NCBI GenBank assembly: GCA_050949255.1
Contig: JBMNFJ010000017.1
Span: forward strand, 124,001-188,000
Reading direction: 5' to 3'
Source: UBA3941 sp002385665
GTDB lineage: Bacteria; Bacillota; Clostridia; Caldicoprobacterales; UBA3941
Length of the DNA stretch: 64,000 nt
Both the position numbers and the translations under genes were made by a program. Below, in pieces: positions 56,463 through 64,000 of the stretch. The notes under the pieces are model-generated. The model saw only the letters and a list, made by a program, of their open reading frames with translations, searched no databases and was not told where the DNA came from. How positions within the stretch are numbered: the first letter of the stretch is position 1; every line of letters begins with the position of its first letter.

Positions 56463-58204
56463 AAATATTGAGGACGGAACGTCCGGTCAGCAGGCTACTA
56501 TATGGTTCTATACTATTTCTCTTTACCATAGCCATCGGAGCCTTATTTGTATTGAACTATATTCTCTTTTCAAATATCCTAAACAGGGGTTATACTACAC
56601 AGCTTGCCAAGACTACCTCCCAGCTAGGGTCGAATCTTGAGTTGACCATGTCCTCCTTTCGAAACACCTTCAACAATGTTGCCCTGACGATCCTGCATGC
56701 CGATAAATTGGATAGTGAGGATCTGAACACTAAGTTATCTACGGTATTTTCCGCCAATAACGATATAACGACCATTGCCCTATTTGATTATGATGGAAAT
56801 CTAATCTATTCCTATATGGAAAGCGAGCTAAAGCCTACAGCCAATGTCAAGGAGCAGAGTTGGTTTGCTAAAGCCGGTAACATTAATAAGTTTACCGTAC
56901 CCCATGTTCAAAACCTGTTTGCAGGAAAGTACGATTGGGTTATGTCCATAAGCAGGCGCATAGCCTATAAAAAGGATGGGACTGTACATCCGGCTGTACT
57001 TCTTATGGACATAAAATTTTCATCCATTGCAGCCGTGTGCTCCGGTGCACAATCCAGAAATTCGGGATATGTCTACATTGTTAGCGATGATGATATAATC
57101 TACCATACGAAGCAGCAGCTGGTACTAATGGGTCTTTGGGAAGAGGACCCCCGGGAAGTTATGTCCCAATCCATAAATCACAGCTATATCAGCCAGCATG
57201 ATGGAAAAAAGTATATGCAGCATATAACTCATATGCCATATGAAAACTGGTATGTTGTAAACGTGGCATATTTAGATGAGCTTAGCGCTACATGGCAATT
57301 CTATGTGGCCCGCTTAATTTTTATATCCGTGTTCATGCTCTTAGTCATAATTCCTACCAGCTACCTATTTACCACAAGGATTACCCTACCCCTTAAAAAA
57401 ATCAGCAAAAAAATATATGATATCAACGACAGGCATCTGGATGTGACCTTTGATGAGGATAACTCCATTCTGGAAATCAATATGGTGTCGGAATCAATCA
57501 ATCGCCTGATAACCTATATCAAACAACTGTTACGGGAACAGGAACTGAAACAGATTGAACTTAGAAAGGCGGAATTTGCCTCCCTTCAGACACAGATTAC
57601 CCCTCATTTTCTCTATAACATATTGGGGTCAATCATCTGGATGATTGAGGACGGTAAAAAACAGGGGGCTATAGAGATGATCACAGCCCTCACCGATCTC
57701 TTTAAACTCAATGCATCTACTACGGCATCCACAATCCCCCTCTCCTTTGAGTTGGAATATGTGAACAGGTATATGCATATTCAATCTATGCGCTATGGTA
57801 ATAAATTCAAATTTTCCATAGAGTGTGATCCGGAAACGAAAACTTTGCTTTGTCCTCGAATGATCCTACAGCCTATAATCGAAAATGCCATCGAACATGG
57901 TTTGTCCACTCTGGACAGCGGAAACATCCTTGTTAAAGCCCACACAAAAGAGGACATGCTGAAGATTTCGGTCAGAGATAACGGAGTAGGGATGACCGAA
58001 GATACACTGGATAGGTTACGTCAATCCCTGATAAATACGACGGGTACCATAAATTCCAAACCCCATAATAAGGCCCACGGAATCGCCCTAAGGAATATTC
58101 ATAACAGGATCAGACTACTTTACGGAGACAAATACGGATTAAGGATCGAAAGTGAGGAGGATGAGGGTACATGCGTTATCGTCTGTCTGCCTATATTGCA
58201 TTAA
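56459..58204 (+). CDS. YesM-type sensor histidine kinase
   Basis: A 581-residue membrane kinase. Helices near 15-40 and 280-305 flank an extracellular dCache-like sensor, followed by a HAMP linker (TRITLPLKKISKKIYDI). The kinase box is QITPHFLYNILGSI with the phosphorylated His near 380. The ATP site has IIENAIEHGL and DNGVGM. It overlaps the regulator by four bases and the next gene by 34, so all three are translated together. Confidence 0.92.
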   Translation: MKILRTERPVSRLLYGSILFLFTIAIGALFVLNYILFSNILNRGYTTQLAKTTSQLGSNLELTMSSFRNTFNNVALTILHADKLDSEDLNTKLSTVFSANNDITTIALFDYDGNLIYSYMESELKPTANVKEQSWFAKAGNINKFTVPHVQNLFAGKYDWVMSISRRIAYKKDGTVHPAVLLMDIKFSSIAAVCSGAQSRNSGYVYIVSDDDIIYHTKQQLVLMGLWEEDPREVMSQSINHSYISQHDGKKYMQHITHMPYENWYVVNVAYLDELSATWQFYVARLIFISVFMLLVIIPTSYLFTTRITLPLKKISKKIYDINDRHLDVTFDEDNSILEINMVSESINRLITYIKQLLREQELKQIELRKAEFASLQTQITPHFLYNILGSIIWMIEDGKKQGAIEMITALTDLFKLNASTTASTIPLSFELEYVNRYMHIQSMRYGNKFKFSIECDPETKTLLCPRMILQPIIENAIEHGLSTLDSGNILVKAHTKEDMLKISVRDNGVGMTEDTLDRLRQSLINTTGTINSKPHNKAHGIALRNIHNRIRLLYGDKYGLRIESEEDEGTCVIVCLPILH

Positions 58205-59118
58205 TTATTGTCTTGTTCATTATCCTAAGTGGTTGTAGCAGCGCTAAAACCCTCAATATCGCTATTATTCTATCCGGTGATTCCCAGGACTTCAGCAATA
58301 GTATTTTGCAAGGGGCCAAAGCTGCCGCAGAAGAGATGGATATTAAGCTGACCTACAAAATAACAGCAAAGGGTACCAGCATCTCAAAGCAGGCTATGTT
58401 CATCGACAGCCTTGCAGAAGATGGGACAGATGCCCTTGTTATATATCCCCTGGAATATCAAAAGATAAATCATAAATTAAAGGAATTGAATATTCCCGTT
58501 GCAGTTATTAATTCCCTGCCCACTTCTGAGATCAATGGCGGGAAGAACTCTTATCTGTATACAGATCCCACAGAGACAGGAGAATTAATGGCACATTCCT
58601 TTATTGAAAAATTGGATAGGGGTAGCCAGATTGCAGCTATATTACCCAATATGACCAATAGTATAGTTATGGAGCAATTGGATACCATGAAGGATATCCT
58701 GGCCGAAAATAACATCTATGTTGCGGAGGTTACCCTGGACAGCGAAGACACCCTAACCGTCCACAAAGAAATTTCCACCTTCATGATGGAGCATCCATAC
58801 ATTAAAGCCATTGCCGCCTTTGATTCAACTGCTGTGGAAGGTGGGGCAGAGGCCATTAGCCAGCAGGATAAGGACATATTCATAGTATCGGCGGATGCAT
58901 CCATAACTACTGTCAGCTACCTGGAAAAGGGTATAGTGCACACAGCCATCATCCAATCTCCCTTCTCTATAGGGTATTTGGGCGTTCAAAATGCTATAAA
59001 AATGGCAAAAGGGGAAGATGTACCCCATATAACATCCTTAAGGCCGAGACGGGTGACCTTGGAGAACCTCTTTGATCCGGATATTGAAAAACAAATTTTC
59101 CCCTTCCAGGTGCCTTAA
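58171..59118 (+). CDS. Sugar-binding lipoprotein of the sensor system
   Basis: A 315-residue periplasmic-binding-type lipoprotein (RbsB-like). The signal ends in the lipobox LSGC, and the fold shows LNIAIILSGDSQDFSNSIL, DALVIYPLEYQKIN and IKAIAAFDSTAVEGGAEAI. There is no permease or ATPase beside it; instead it follows the kinase with a 34-base overlap. In clostridial three-component systems such a protein presents the sugar to the kinase, which I infer here. Confidence 0.88.
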   Translation: MRYRLSAYIALIIVLFIILSGCSSAKTLNIAIILSGDSQDFSNSILQGAKAAAEEMDIKLTYKITAKGTSISKQAMFIDSLAEDGTDALVIYPLEYQKINHKLKELNIPVAVINSLPTSEINGGKNSYLYTDPTETGELMAHSFIEKLDRGSQIAAILPNMTNSIVMEQLDTMKDILAENNIYVAEVTLDSEDTLTVHKEISTFMMEHPYIKAIAAFDSTAVEGGAEAISQQDKDIFIVSADASITTVSYLEKGIVHTAIIQSPFSIGYLGVQNAIKMAKGEDVPHITSLRPRRVTLENLFDPDIEKQIFPFQVP

Positions 59119-59147
59119 TGATCAGATTCTATATTGTAATAATAGAC

Positions 59148-59236
59148 TAAACTGTTGTGGCGGTAAAAAATGGCCGTAATAGCTATTGAACACTAAGTTA
59201 CTTCTTTTTTATATGCCAGATTTAAATAATATGTTA
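59148..59236. repeat. Dispersed palindromic element, copy 6 (degenerate)
   Basis: The left half, TAAACTGTTGTGGCGGT then ATGGCCGTAATAGCTATTGAACACT, aligns well with copies 2-4. The right half is replaced by unrelated AT-rich sequence; a possible right end, complement TAACATATT, falls at 59236. Confidence 0.6.
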
Positions 59237-59244
59237 TCTTAATG

Positions 59245-60654
59245 TCATTGAATAAACTCTTCCATAATATTTAGGACCTGCTCCGCTTCCTCTTTCGTCG
59301 GCATCTCAACGAATATTCTTAAAAGGGGCTCTGTTCCGGAAAAACGAAGCACCACCCAGCCCTGGTTCTTAAAATAGACCTTCAGCCCGTCCCTGTAGCT
59401 GACTTTCTCAATGTTATAGGGAAAGGCGGGCAATTTTTTATCCTCAAACAATAGCCCTGAGATTCTGGCTTTGCTCTCCATGTTAAATTCAATATTTCGC
59501 TCGTCAAAATAGGTATAACCAAACCTTTGATGGATTTGATTCATGAGCTGGGAAATGGACATTCCTGTAACGCTTATCATCTCGATCATCAGTCCTGCTG
59601 CCATGGTTGCATCCTTACCCATTATATGACCTCTTATGGTAAGACCTCCGCTGCTCTCACCGCCAATTACAGCATTATACTTATCCATGGCGGCACTGAT
59701 ATGCTTAAAGCCCACGGGCACTTCATGACAGGTTTGTCCGTATGCCTTGGCTATCCTGTCCAGGATATTGGTTGTGGCTATATTTCTGACGACATCACCT
59801 TTCCAGCCCTTAAACTTTAACAGGTAATAATACAGCAGGCATAGTATTTGGTTAGGGTGTACATATTCTCCCCGTTCATCTATTATGCCTAGTCTATCGC
59901 CATCTCCATCTGTACCCAGCCCAAGATCATAACCCTGTTCCGGTACCAGATTGGATAGGGCCTTTAAAGTATATGAGGTCGGGGAGGGTATCCTACCCCC
60001 AAAGAGAGGATTATGCTTTGCATTGATAATGTCCACCTGACATCGCATGATATTCAATACCGTATTAAGGCTTATCTTGGATGCACCAAACATGGGATCA
60101 AAGAGCACCTTCAAGCGCATTTTTGATATGGTTTCTATATCCAATATGGATATGATACTGTCTATGTAATCGTTAAACGGATCTATTATCTCGATGAGAC
60201 CTTTTGCAATGCCAACAAAAAAGTCTATGGTGTTAACATCATTTAAATCGATCCTAGCTATCTGGTCTTCAATTCTGTTTGTCAATTCCTCATCTGCATC
60301 CCGACCACCACGGGTGAATATCTTTATACCGTTATAGTCATATGCATTGTGGCTGGCGGTTACGGCTGCACCGTAGGGAGTATCATACTTGTTGACTGCA
60401 TACATTACCAAGGGGGTTGGGGCATACTCCTCTATTAAGAGCACCTTTATTCCATTGCCTGCCAGGACCTGTGTTATCCATCCGGCAGCTTTGTCCGATA
60501 AGAACCTTCTGTCATATCCAACCACGACGCCTTGGCTTTCATATCCTTCCTCCTTGATAATATCCGCCAAGCCTTGAGTTAAAAGGTAGACATTATCCTT
60601 AATAAACTCATCACCTATAATAGCTCTCCAGCCGCCTGTCCCAAATTTGATCAT
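59245..60654 (-). CDS. Phosphoglucomutase/phosphomannomutase family protein
   Basis: About 469 residues. The phosphoserine loop TASHNAYDYNG has Ser 101, the metal loop LGTDGDGDRLG lies near 240, GGESSGG recognises the sugar, and RFSGTEPLLRIF binds phosphate. It moves the phosphate between C1 and C6 of a hexose phosphate. I use the ATG at 60654 (MIKFGTGGWRAIIGD), preceded by GGAGGG; the frame extends 19 codons upstream without a ribosome site. Its closeness to the sugar locus may be relevant. Confidence 0.92.
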   Translation of the reverse strand: MIKFGTGGWRAIIGDEFIKDNVYLLTQGLADIIKEEGYESQGVVVGYDRRFLSDKAAGWITQVLAGNGIKVLLIEEYAPTPLVMYAVNKYDTPYGAAVTASHNAYDYNGIKIFTRGGRDADEELTNRIEDQIARIDLNDVNTIDFFVGIAKGLIEIIDPFNDYIDSIISILDIETISKMRLKVLFDPMFGASKISLNTVLNIMRCQVDIINAKHNPLFGGRIPSPTSYTLKALSNLVPEQGYDLGLGTDGDGDRLGIIDERGEYVHPNQILCLLYYYLLKFKGWKGDVVRNIATTNILDRIAKAYGQTCHEVPVGFKHISAAMDKYNAVIGGESSGGLTIRGHIMGKDATMAAGLMIEMISVTGMSISQLMNQIHQRFGYTYFDERNIEFNMESKARISGLLFEDKKLPAFPYNIEKVSYRDGLKVYFKNQGWVVLRFSGTEPLLRIFVEMPTKEEAEQVLNIMEEFIQ

Positions 60655-60699
60655 CTTACCTACCCTCCTATATGGCCTTATTTTAGAAGGATCGTCAAG

Positions 60700-60739
60700 G
60701 AATAAAGCCAAAAAGGGGAAATCTTCCCCCTTTATTCCA
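60700..60739 (-). terminator. Terminator of the DUF1538-PII operon
   Basis: GGAATAAAG and CTTTATTCC close a stem with AAAGGGG/CCCCTTT at its core. On the minus strand CTTTTTGG occurs inside. It lies just past the PII-like gene. Confidence 0.7.
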
Positions 60740-60743
60740 ATTA

Positions 60744-61406
60744 CTACTCATATAGCCCAACGGTTCTGCTTACATCCATTACAAAGATGATACCCGCCCC
60801 GGGTTTATGGAGATTCAACCTTTCCTTAATCGCATCTACAATGGCCTGGGTCTTTTCAGCCTTTGACAGAATAAGGACTATTTCCTTCTCCGGTTCAATC
60901 TGTATATTGAACAATCTCTCCTTCTCCTTAGTTCCGGACCCTCTCCCGTGTATTATGGTTCCACCCGTGGAACCCGCTGATTCAGACGCCTCCAGTACAT
61001 CATCCGTCGAACCCTTGTCTACAATGACAAAGATAGCTTCATAATCCAAACTATTTTCACCTTCCTTTTTTATGGCTCTTACGGTTTTGGAGTTATCAAT
61101 CCTGGAACAATATTTCAACGGCATGGAAAAGGCAATCCCGTGACGGGGTCTTTCCAAAGCAAATCTCTCATTAACCTTCTCATAATAGGTTTGTTCCAGT
61201 TCTTCATCTATAATCGTAAAAAAGATTTCCTTCCTAGTGTCCATAATGCCCAATTTTTTCAATAGTTCATTTCTTACTGTACCCTTGCCCAGGAATATGG
61301 TAGCACCTACTCCCCCTATTTCATGGGATAACCTAAATAGCCTGCTACCCTTTCCAAAGTCCAGAATACACCAGAATAGGACAAGACCTTTGTTCAGTCG
61401 GTCCAT
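60744..61406 (-). CDS. Tandem PII-like protein linked to a DUF1538 membrane protein
   Basis: A 220-residue protein containing two PII-like (ferredoxin-like) halves. The first runs to about residue 100 (LVLFWCILDFGKGSRLF, GGVGATIFLGKG, HGIAFSMPL). The second begins YEAIFVIVDKGSTDDVLEA, with AGSTGGTIIHGRGSG as its T-loop base and GAGIIFVMDV at the end. PII proteins sense nucleotides or metabolites and gate transporters. Its ATG immediately follows the stop of the DUF1538 gene, so it most likely regulates that membrane protein. Confidence 0.82.
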   Translation of the reverse strand: MDRLNKGLVLFWCILDFGKGSRLFRLSHEIGGVGATIFLGKGTVRNELLKKLGIMDTRKEIFFTIIDEELEQTYYEKVNERFALERPRHGIAFSMPLKYCSRIDNSKTVRAIKKEGENSLDYEAIFVIVDKGSTDDVLEASESAGSTGGTIIHGRGSGTKEKERLFNIQIEPEKEIVLILSKAEKTQAIVDAIKERLNLHKPGAGIIFVMDVSRTVGLYE

Positions 61407-62879
61407 TTAATTACTCTCCTTCTTTTTAGATTTAATCTTATATATAAGGCCTAGAGTTTGGATAGCCACCAAAGGGGTCATAGCCACCATAGCGATTACA
61501 CCAAACCCATCGACTAAAACGTTTGCCGTCGGTATGGCTTTGGCAGCCCCTTGTGCAAAAGCCAGAATAAAAGTTGCTGTCATCGGTCCGGAAGCAACGC
61601 CTCCGGAATCAAAGGCTATACCTACAAATATTGGAGGTACCTTATAGGATAATATTATTCCTAGAGCAAATCCCGGTAACAAGAAGTGCCATAGCTTTAA
61701 CCCCGGTATCATAATCCTCAGCATGGACGAGCAAACTGCAAAGGCGATGCCTATGGACAAGGCTGTCAAAATAAATGCTCTTTTTATATGGCCTGCCGTA
61801 ACGTCTTCTACCTGCTCCGTCAATACATGCACTGCCGGCTCTGCCAAGACCACCACCAAGCCCAATAAGAATCCGATTATGGGTAAAAGCCACGTATAAT
61901 TCCTTGCAATACCCTCTCCCATTACCATGCCAACTTCCATAAACCCGGCATTTACTCCGACCAGAAACAGGGTAAGCCCAATAAATGTATACAAAAGTCC
62001 TTTGAGGATGGATTTCTTACTTCTTTTATTTAATTTAAACCTAACTTTATCAAATATTAAAAATAGAATCAATAAAGGTAATAAGGTAAAAACTGCTTCC
62101 CTGGCCACCCTCGGCAAGGTAATCAGATATGGATTCAGTATACCCAGATTAACTGCTAAATCCGCCGCCTCACCCTGTATATTGGTAAGCCCCCTAATTA
62201 TGCTCATTATCATGATGGCAAAAATCGGGCCTGCGGAGGCCAGACCAACCATACCAAAGCTATCCTCATCCGATGTCTTCCCGCCCTTAAGTTGTGACAT
62301 ACCATAGCCCAGGGCCAGTATAAAAGGAGTCGTCATCGCACCTGTAGTAGCGCCTGAAGCATCGACAGATATAGCCAGGAATTCCTGAGATGTTTTTAAG
62401 CCAAGTATAAATATTATGAAGTAGACCAGGGTGAACACTTTGTTTAAAGGTGTTTCATATAGAATCCTAAGGAGTCCAATACCCACCATTATTCCCACCC
62501 CGATAGAGACCACAATTAAGATCAAAGTGCCCGGCACAATACCCCCGGAAGCCAGATTAACCTGCTGGGCCAGGATCTGTAAATCGGGTTCGGCAATGGT
62601 TATAAGAAAACCCAATAGAAAGCCTAGCCCACCTACCAAATAAGGCCTATTGGTCTTTGCTATGGTCTCCCCCATGAGGTTGCCTATAGGCGTGATACCG
62701 AGATGGGCGCCAAACAAAAAGATTCCAAGCCCTATGATAACCAGAAATGCGCCTATTAAAAATCTAATAAACATCTGGCTCTCCACAGGTATTATTGTAA
62801 AATTTAGTATTATAACTAAAATTGTTATGGGTAATACGGATAGTGATACGTCTCTTAGTTGTTTTAATAGTATATCCAA
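61407..62879 (-). CDS. DUF1538 membrane protein (two internal repeats)
   Basis: A 490-residue protein with about 12 hydrophobic helices, built of two related halves. The first carries GAHLGITPIGNLMGETIAK and LGFLLGFLITIAEPDLQILAQQV; the second repeats them as GVNAGFMEVGMVMGEGIAR and GFLLGLVVVLAEPAVHVLTEQV. The paired 'AEP..' motifs are characteristic of DUF1538, a family of unknown transport function. The start is TTG at 62879 with AAAGGAGAGG upstream. A PII-like gene follows without a gap. Confidence 0.87.
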   Translation of the reverse strand: MDILLKQLRDVSLSVLPITILVIILNFTIIPVESQMFIRFLIGAFLVIIGLGIFLFGAHLGITPIGNLMGETIAKTNRPYLVGGLGFLLGFLITIAEPDLQILAQQVNLASGGIVPGTLILIVVSIGVGIMVGIGLLRILYETPLNKVFTLVYFIIFILGLKTSQEFLAISVDASGATTGAMTTPFILALGYGMSQLKGGKTSDEDSFGMVGLASAGPIFAIMIMSIIRGLTNIQGEAADLAVNLGILNPYLITLPRVAREAVFTLLPLLILFLIFDKVRFKLNKRSKKSILKGLLYTFIGLTLFLVGVNAGFMEVGMVMGEGIARNYTWLLPIIGFLLGLVVVLAEPAVHVLTEQVEDVTAGHIKRAFILTALSIGIAFAVCSSMLRIMIPGLKLWHFLLPGFALGIILSYKVPPIFVGIAFDSGGVASGPMTATFILAFAQGAAKAIPTANVLVDGFGVIAMVAMTPLVAIQTLGLIYKIKSKKKESN

Positions 62880-62927
62880 ATAACCTCTCCTTTCCTGAAT
62901 GGATTATAAATTTATGTCTTGCTCCGA

Positions 62928-62948
62928 TTAAATAGGCATGATGGTCAT
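62928..62948 (-). other. Possible six-codon upstream reading frame
   Basis: On the minus strand CGGAGG lies five bases before ATG, giving MTIMPI and a TAA stop, 48 bases ahead of the DUF1538 start. It may be chance. The remaining gap (62880-63190) holds only the terminator at 63142. Confidence 0.2.
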
Positions 62949-63141
62949 TGAAACCTCCGTTTTGCCAATTTAATACTGTAAACAGGAGCTATTTTTTATA
63001 TCGATACCTGAGTTTTTAGGAAATGGCCTATATATGATATCAATTTACCATATCTTGATTAATTAAATATCCTATAATCAATACCATTCTATCAGAGTTT
63101 TCATATACAAGCTATAACTTTTTTCATTAGACACAATAATA

Positions 63142-63176
63142 AACCGTAAAACCAACATCATTGTGGCTTTACGGTT
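63142..63176 (-). terminator. Terminator of the oxidoreductase/rhodanese gene
   Basis: AACCGTAAA pairs with TTTACGGTT, with a further CCA/TGG pairing inside. On the minus strand TTATTATTG follows. It lies 14 bases past the stop. Confidence 0.7.
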
Positions 63177-63190
63177 CTTTATTGACCATT

Positions 63191-64000
63191 TCAGTTAAAA
63201 TTGTAGTTCGTTACTATCTTTTTCCTGCCGGTCACCATATCCGTAAAGTATTCATAATAACAGATCCCCAGAAAGGAACCGGAAATGTTATAGATGTTGG
63301 TGTAACCCAAATGCTGGAGGGCCATAACTGCATTATAGCTCCTTTGGGAGGATCTGCAGGCCAGGTATACGGGTTGGTCCTTGGGGATCTCATCCAGTCT
63401 TTCTCTGAGCTGACTTAAGGGTATATTGACAGCGTTTATAAGATGCCCTGCCTTATATTCCTCTTCTTCCCTCACGTCTACGATAAAAGCACCCTTTTCC
63501 ACCAGTTCCCTTACCCTGTATACGGGTACCTGTTTGAACCGTCCGTGTAGGATGTTCAGACCCACCAAGGCTGCCTGATTCACTATATCCCTCGCTGTCC
63601 CGAATAGGGGGGCATAACATAATTCCAATTCCTTCATATCCTCCAGGGTACCACCCATGTGAATCAGAGTTGCCACTACATCTATCCTCTTGTCTACATT
63701 GCCCCTTCCTATGGCCTGGGCACCCAGTATCCTTCCGGTGGGATACTCATATATCAGTTTAAAATGCATAGGATTGGAGTCCGGCATTAGTCCTACCTTG
63801 TCATTGCCGATTATATAGACGTAGTCATAGGGTATACCCTCTGCCTTGGCTGTCTTTTCGTTTATCCCGGTAGAGGCTGCATTCATGTTAAATATTCTGA
63901 CTATGGAAGAGCCTATAACACCGTTGTTTTTATGGGGAATACCATATATGTGATCTGCAGCCGCCCTTGCCTGACGCTGGGCGGGACCCGCCAGGGCCAA
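63191..64000 (-). CDS. CoA-disulfide-reductase-like flavoprotein with rhodanese domain (partial)
   Basis: The last 269 residues of a minus-strand gene whose start lies beyond the right edge. The first part is the end of a pyridine-nucleotide disulfide oxidoreductase and its dimerisation domain (ALAGPAQRQARAAAD, LIYEYPTGRILGAQAIG, ELCYAPLFGTARD). From about residue 160 a rhodanese domain follows (VDVREEEEYKAGHLINAVNIP), with the active cysteine in LACRSSQRS. Fusions of this kind are CoA-disulfide or polysulfide reductases that handle sulfur or redox stress. The FAD and active-site part is not visible. Confidence 0.85.
   Translation of the reverse strand: MALAGPAQRQARAAADHIYGIPHKNNGVIGSSIVRIFNMNAASTGINEKTAKAEGIPYDYVYIIGNDKVGLMPDSNPMHFKLIYEYPTGRILGAQAIGRGNVDKRIDVVATLIHMGGTLEDMKELELCYAPLFGTARDIVNQAALVGLNILHGRFKQVPVYRVRELVEKGAFIVDVREEEEYKAGHLINAVNIPLSQLRERLDEIPKDQPVYLACRSSQRSYNAVMALQHLGYTNIYNISGSFLGICYYEYFTDMVTGRKKIVTNYNFN

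Noticed and set aside
62928..62980. Seventh copy of the palindromic element (GGCATGATGGTCATTGAA)
   Set aside because: Only about 15 bases loosely match the core; neither end nor the pairing arm is present.

Overview
The window looks like chromosomal DNA of an anaerobic, endospore-forming Clostridia-type Firmicute of moderate GC content. The support is: sporulation genes (SpoIID-type protein, RicT/YaaT, Gin/CsfB, BofA); the tmk-darA-yaaR-holB-yaaT block in Bacillus subtilis order; ferredoxin, rubredoxin and rubrerythrin; no respiratory genes; strong AGGAGG ribosome sites with frequent GTG/TTG starts. I cannot name the species from sequence alone.

Layout. 1-4.2 kb: a VanZ-like gene cut by the edge, an LCP wall-polymer transferase and a SpoIID protein with five SH3 domains, the last two converging on a perfect hairpin. 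4.6-9.9 kb: a ferredoxin, the yaaT-holB-yaaR-darA-tmk operon, the sigma-G inhibitor gin and two unassigned genes. 10.2-14.6 kb: a glycerophosphodiesterase/MFS pair, a homoserine dehydrogenase gene broken by two one-base frameshifts, and a C39-like lipoprotein. 15-20.2 kb: a vanY-like carboxypeptidase with a MacB-type ABC exporter, then a secreted or spore-surface type protein. 20.4-26.3 kb: a complete rRNA operon on the minus strand (16S, tRNA-Ile, tRNA-Ala, 23S, 5S, tRNA-Asn), with large extra hairpins in 16S V1 and 23S helix 45. 26.3-40.2 kb: redox, tRNA-modification and housekeeping genes, bofA/yaaL, araA, deoD, an alcohol dehydrogenase, Fur-type feoABC and a GH18 enzyme. 40.4-41.5 kb: ogt and pcm repair genes. 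41.6-59.1 kb: a large beta-glucan-type utilisation locus. 59.2-64 kb: a phosphohexomutase, a DUF1538 membrane protein with a tandem PII-like partner, and a CoA-disulfide-reductase/rhodanese gene cut by the right edge.

How it works together. The 41.6-59.1 kb locus reads as one catabolic system. A three-component sensor (YesN regulator, YesM kinase, sugar-binding lipoprotein) is divergent from an LplB/LplC-type ABC importer. Behind the importer follow a GH55-like enzyme fused to a beta-propeller, a TIM-barrel isomerase, a FucI-like isomerase, a class II aldolase and two GH5 enzymes. None of the glycosidases has a signal peptide, so cleavage of imported oligosaccharides inside the cell is the natural reading. 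Strong hairpins without U-tracts sit in several of its gene gaps.

The most unusual unlabelled signal is a family of about 90-130 bp palindromic intergenic elements with related ends (TAACnnnTTGTGCYAGT type). I found six copies by eye, at about 317, 4424, 20211, 33830, 40262 and 59148. The DUF1538/tandem-PII pair is the best candidate for a poorly described protein system.
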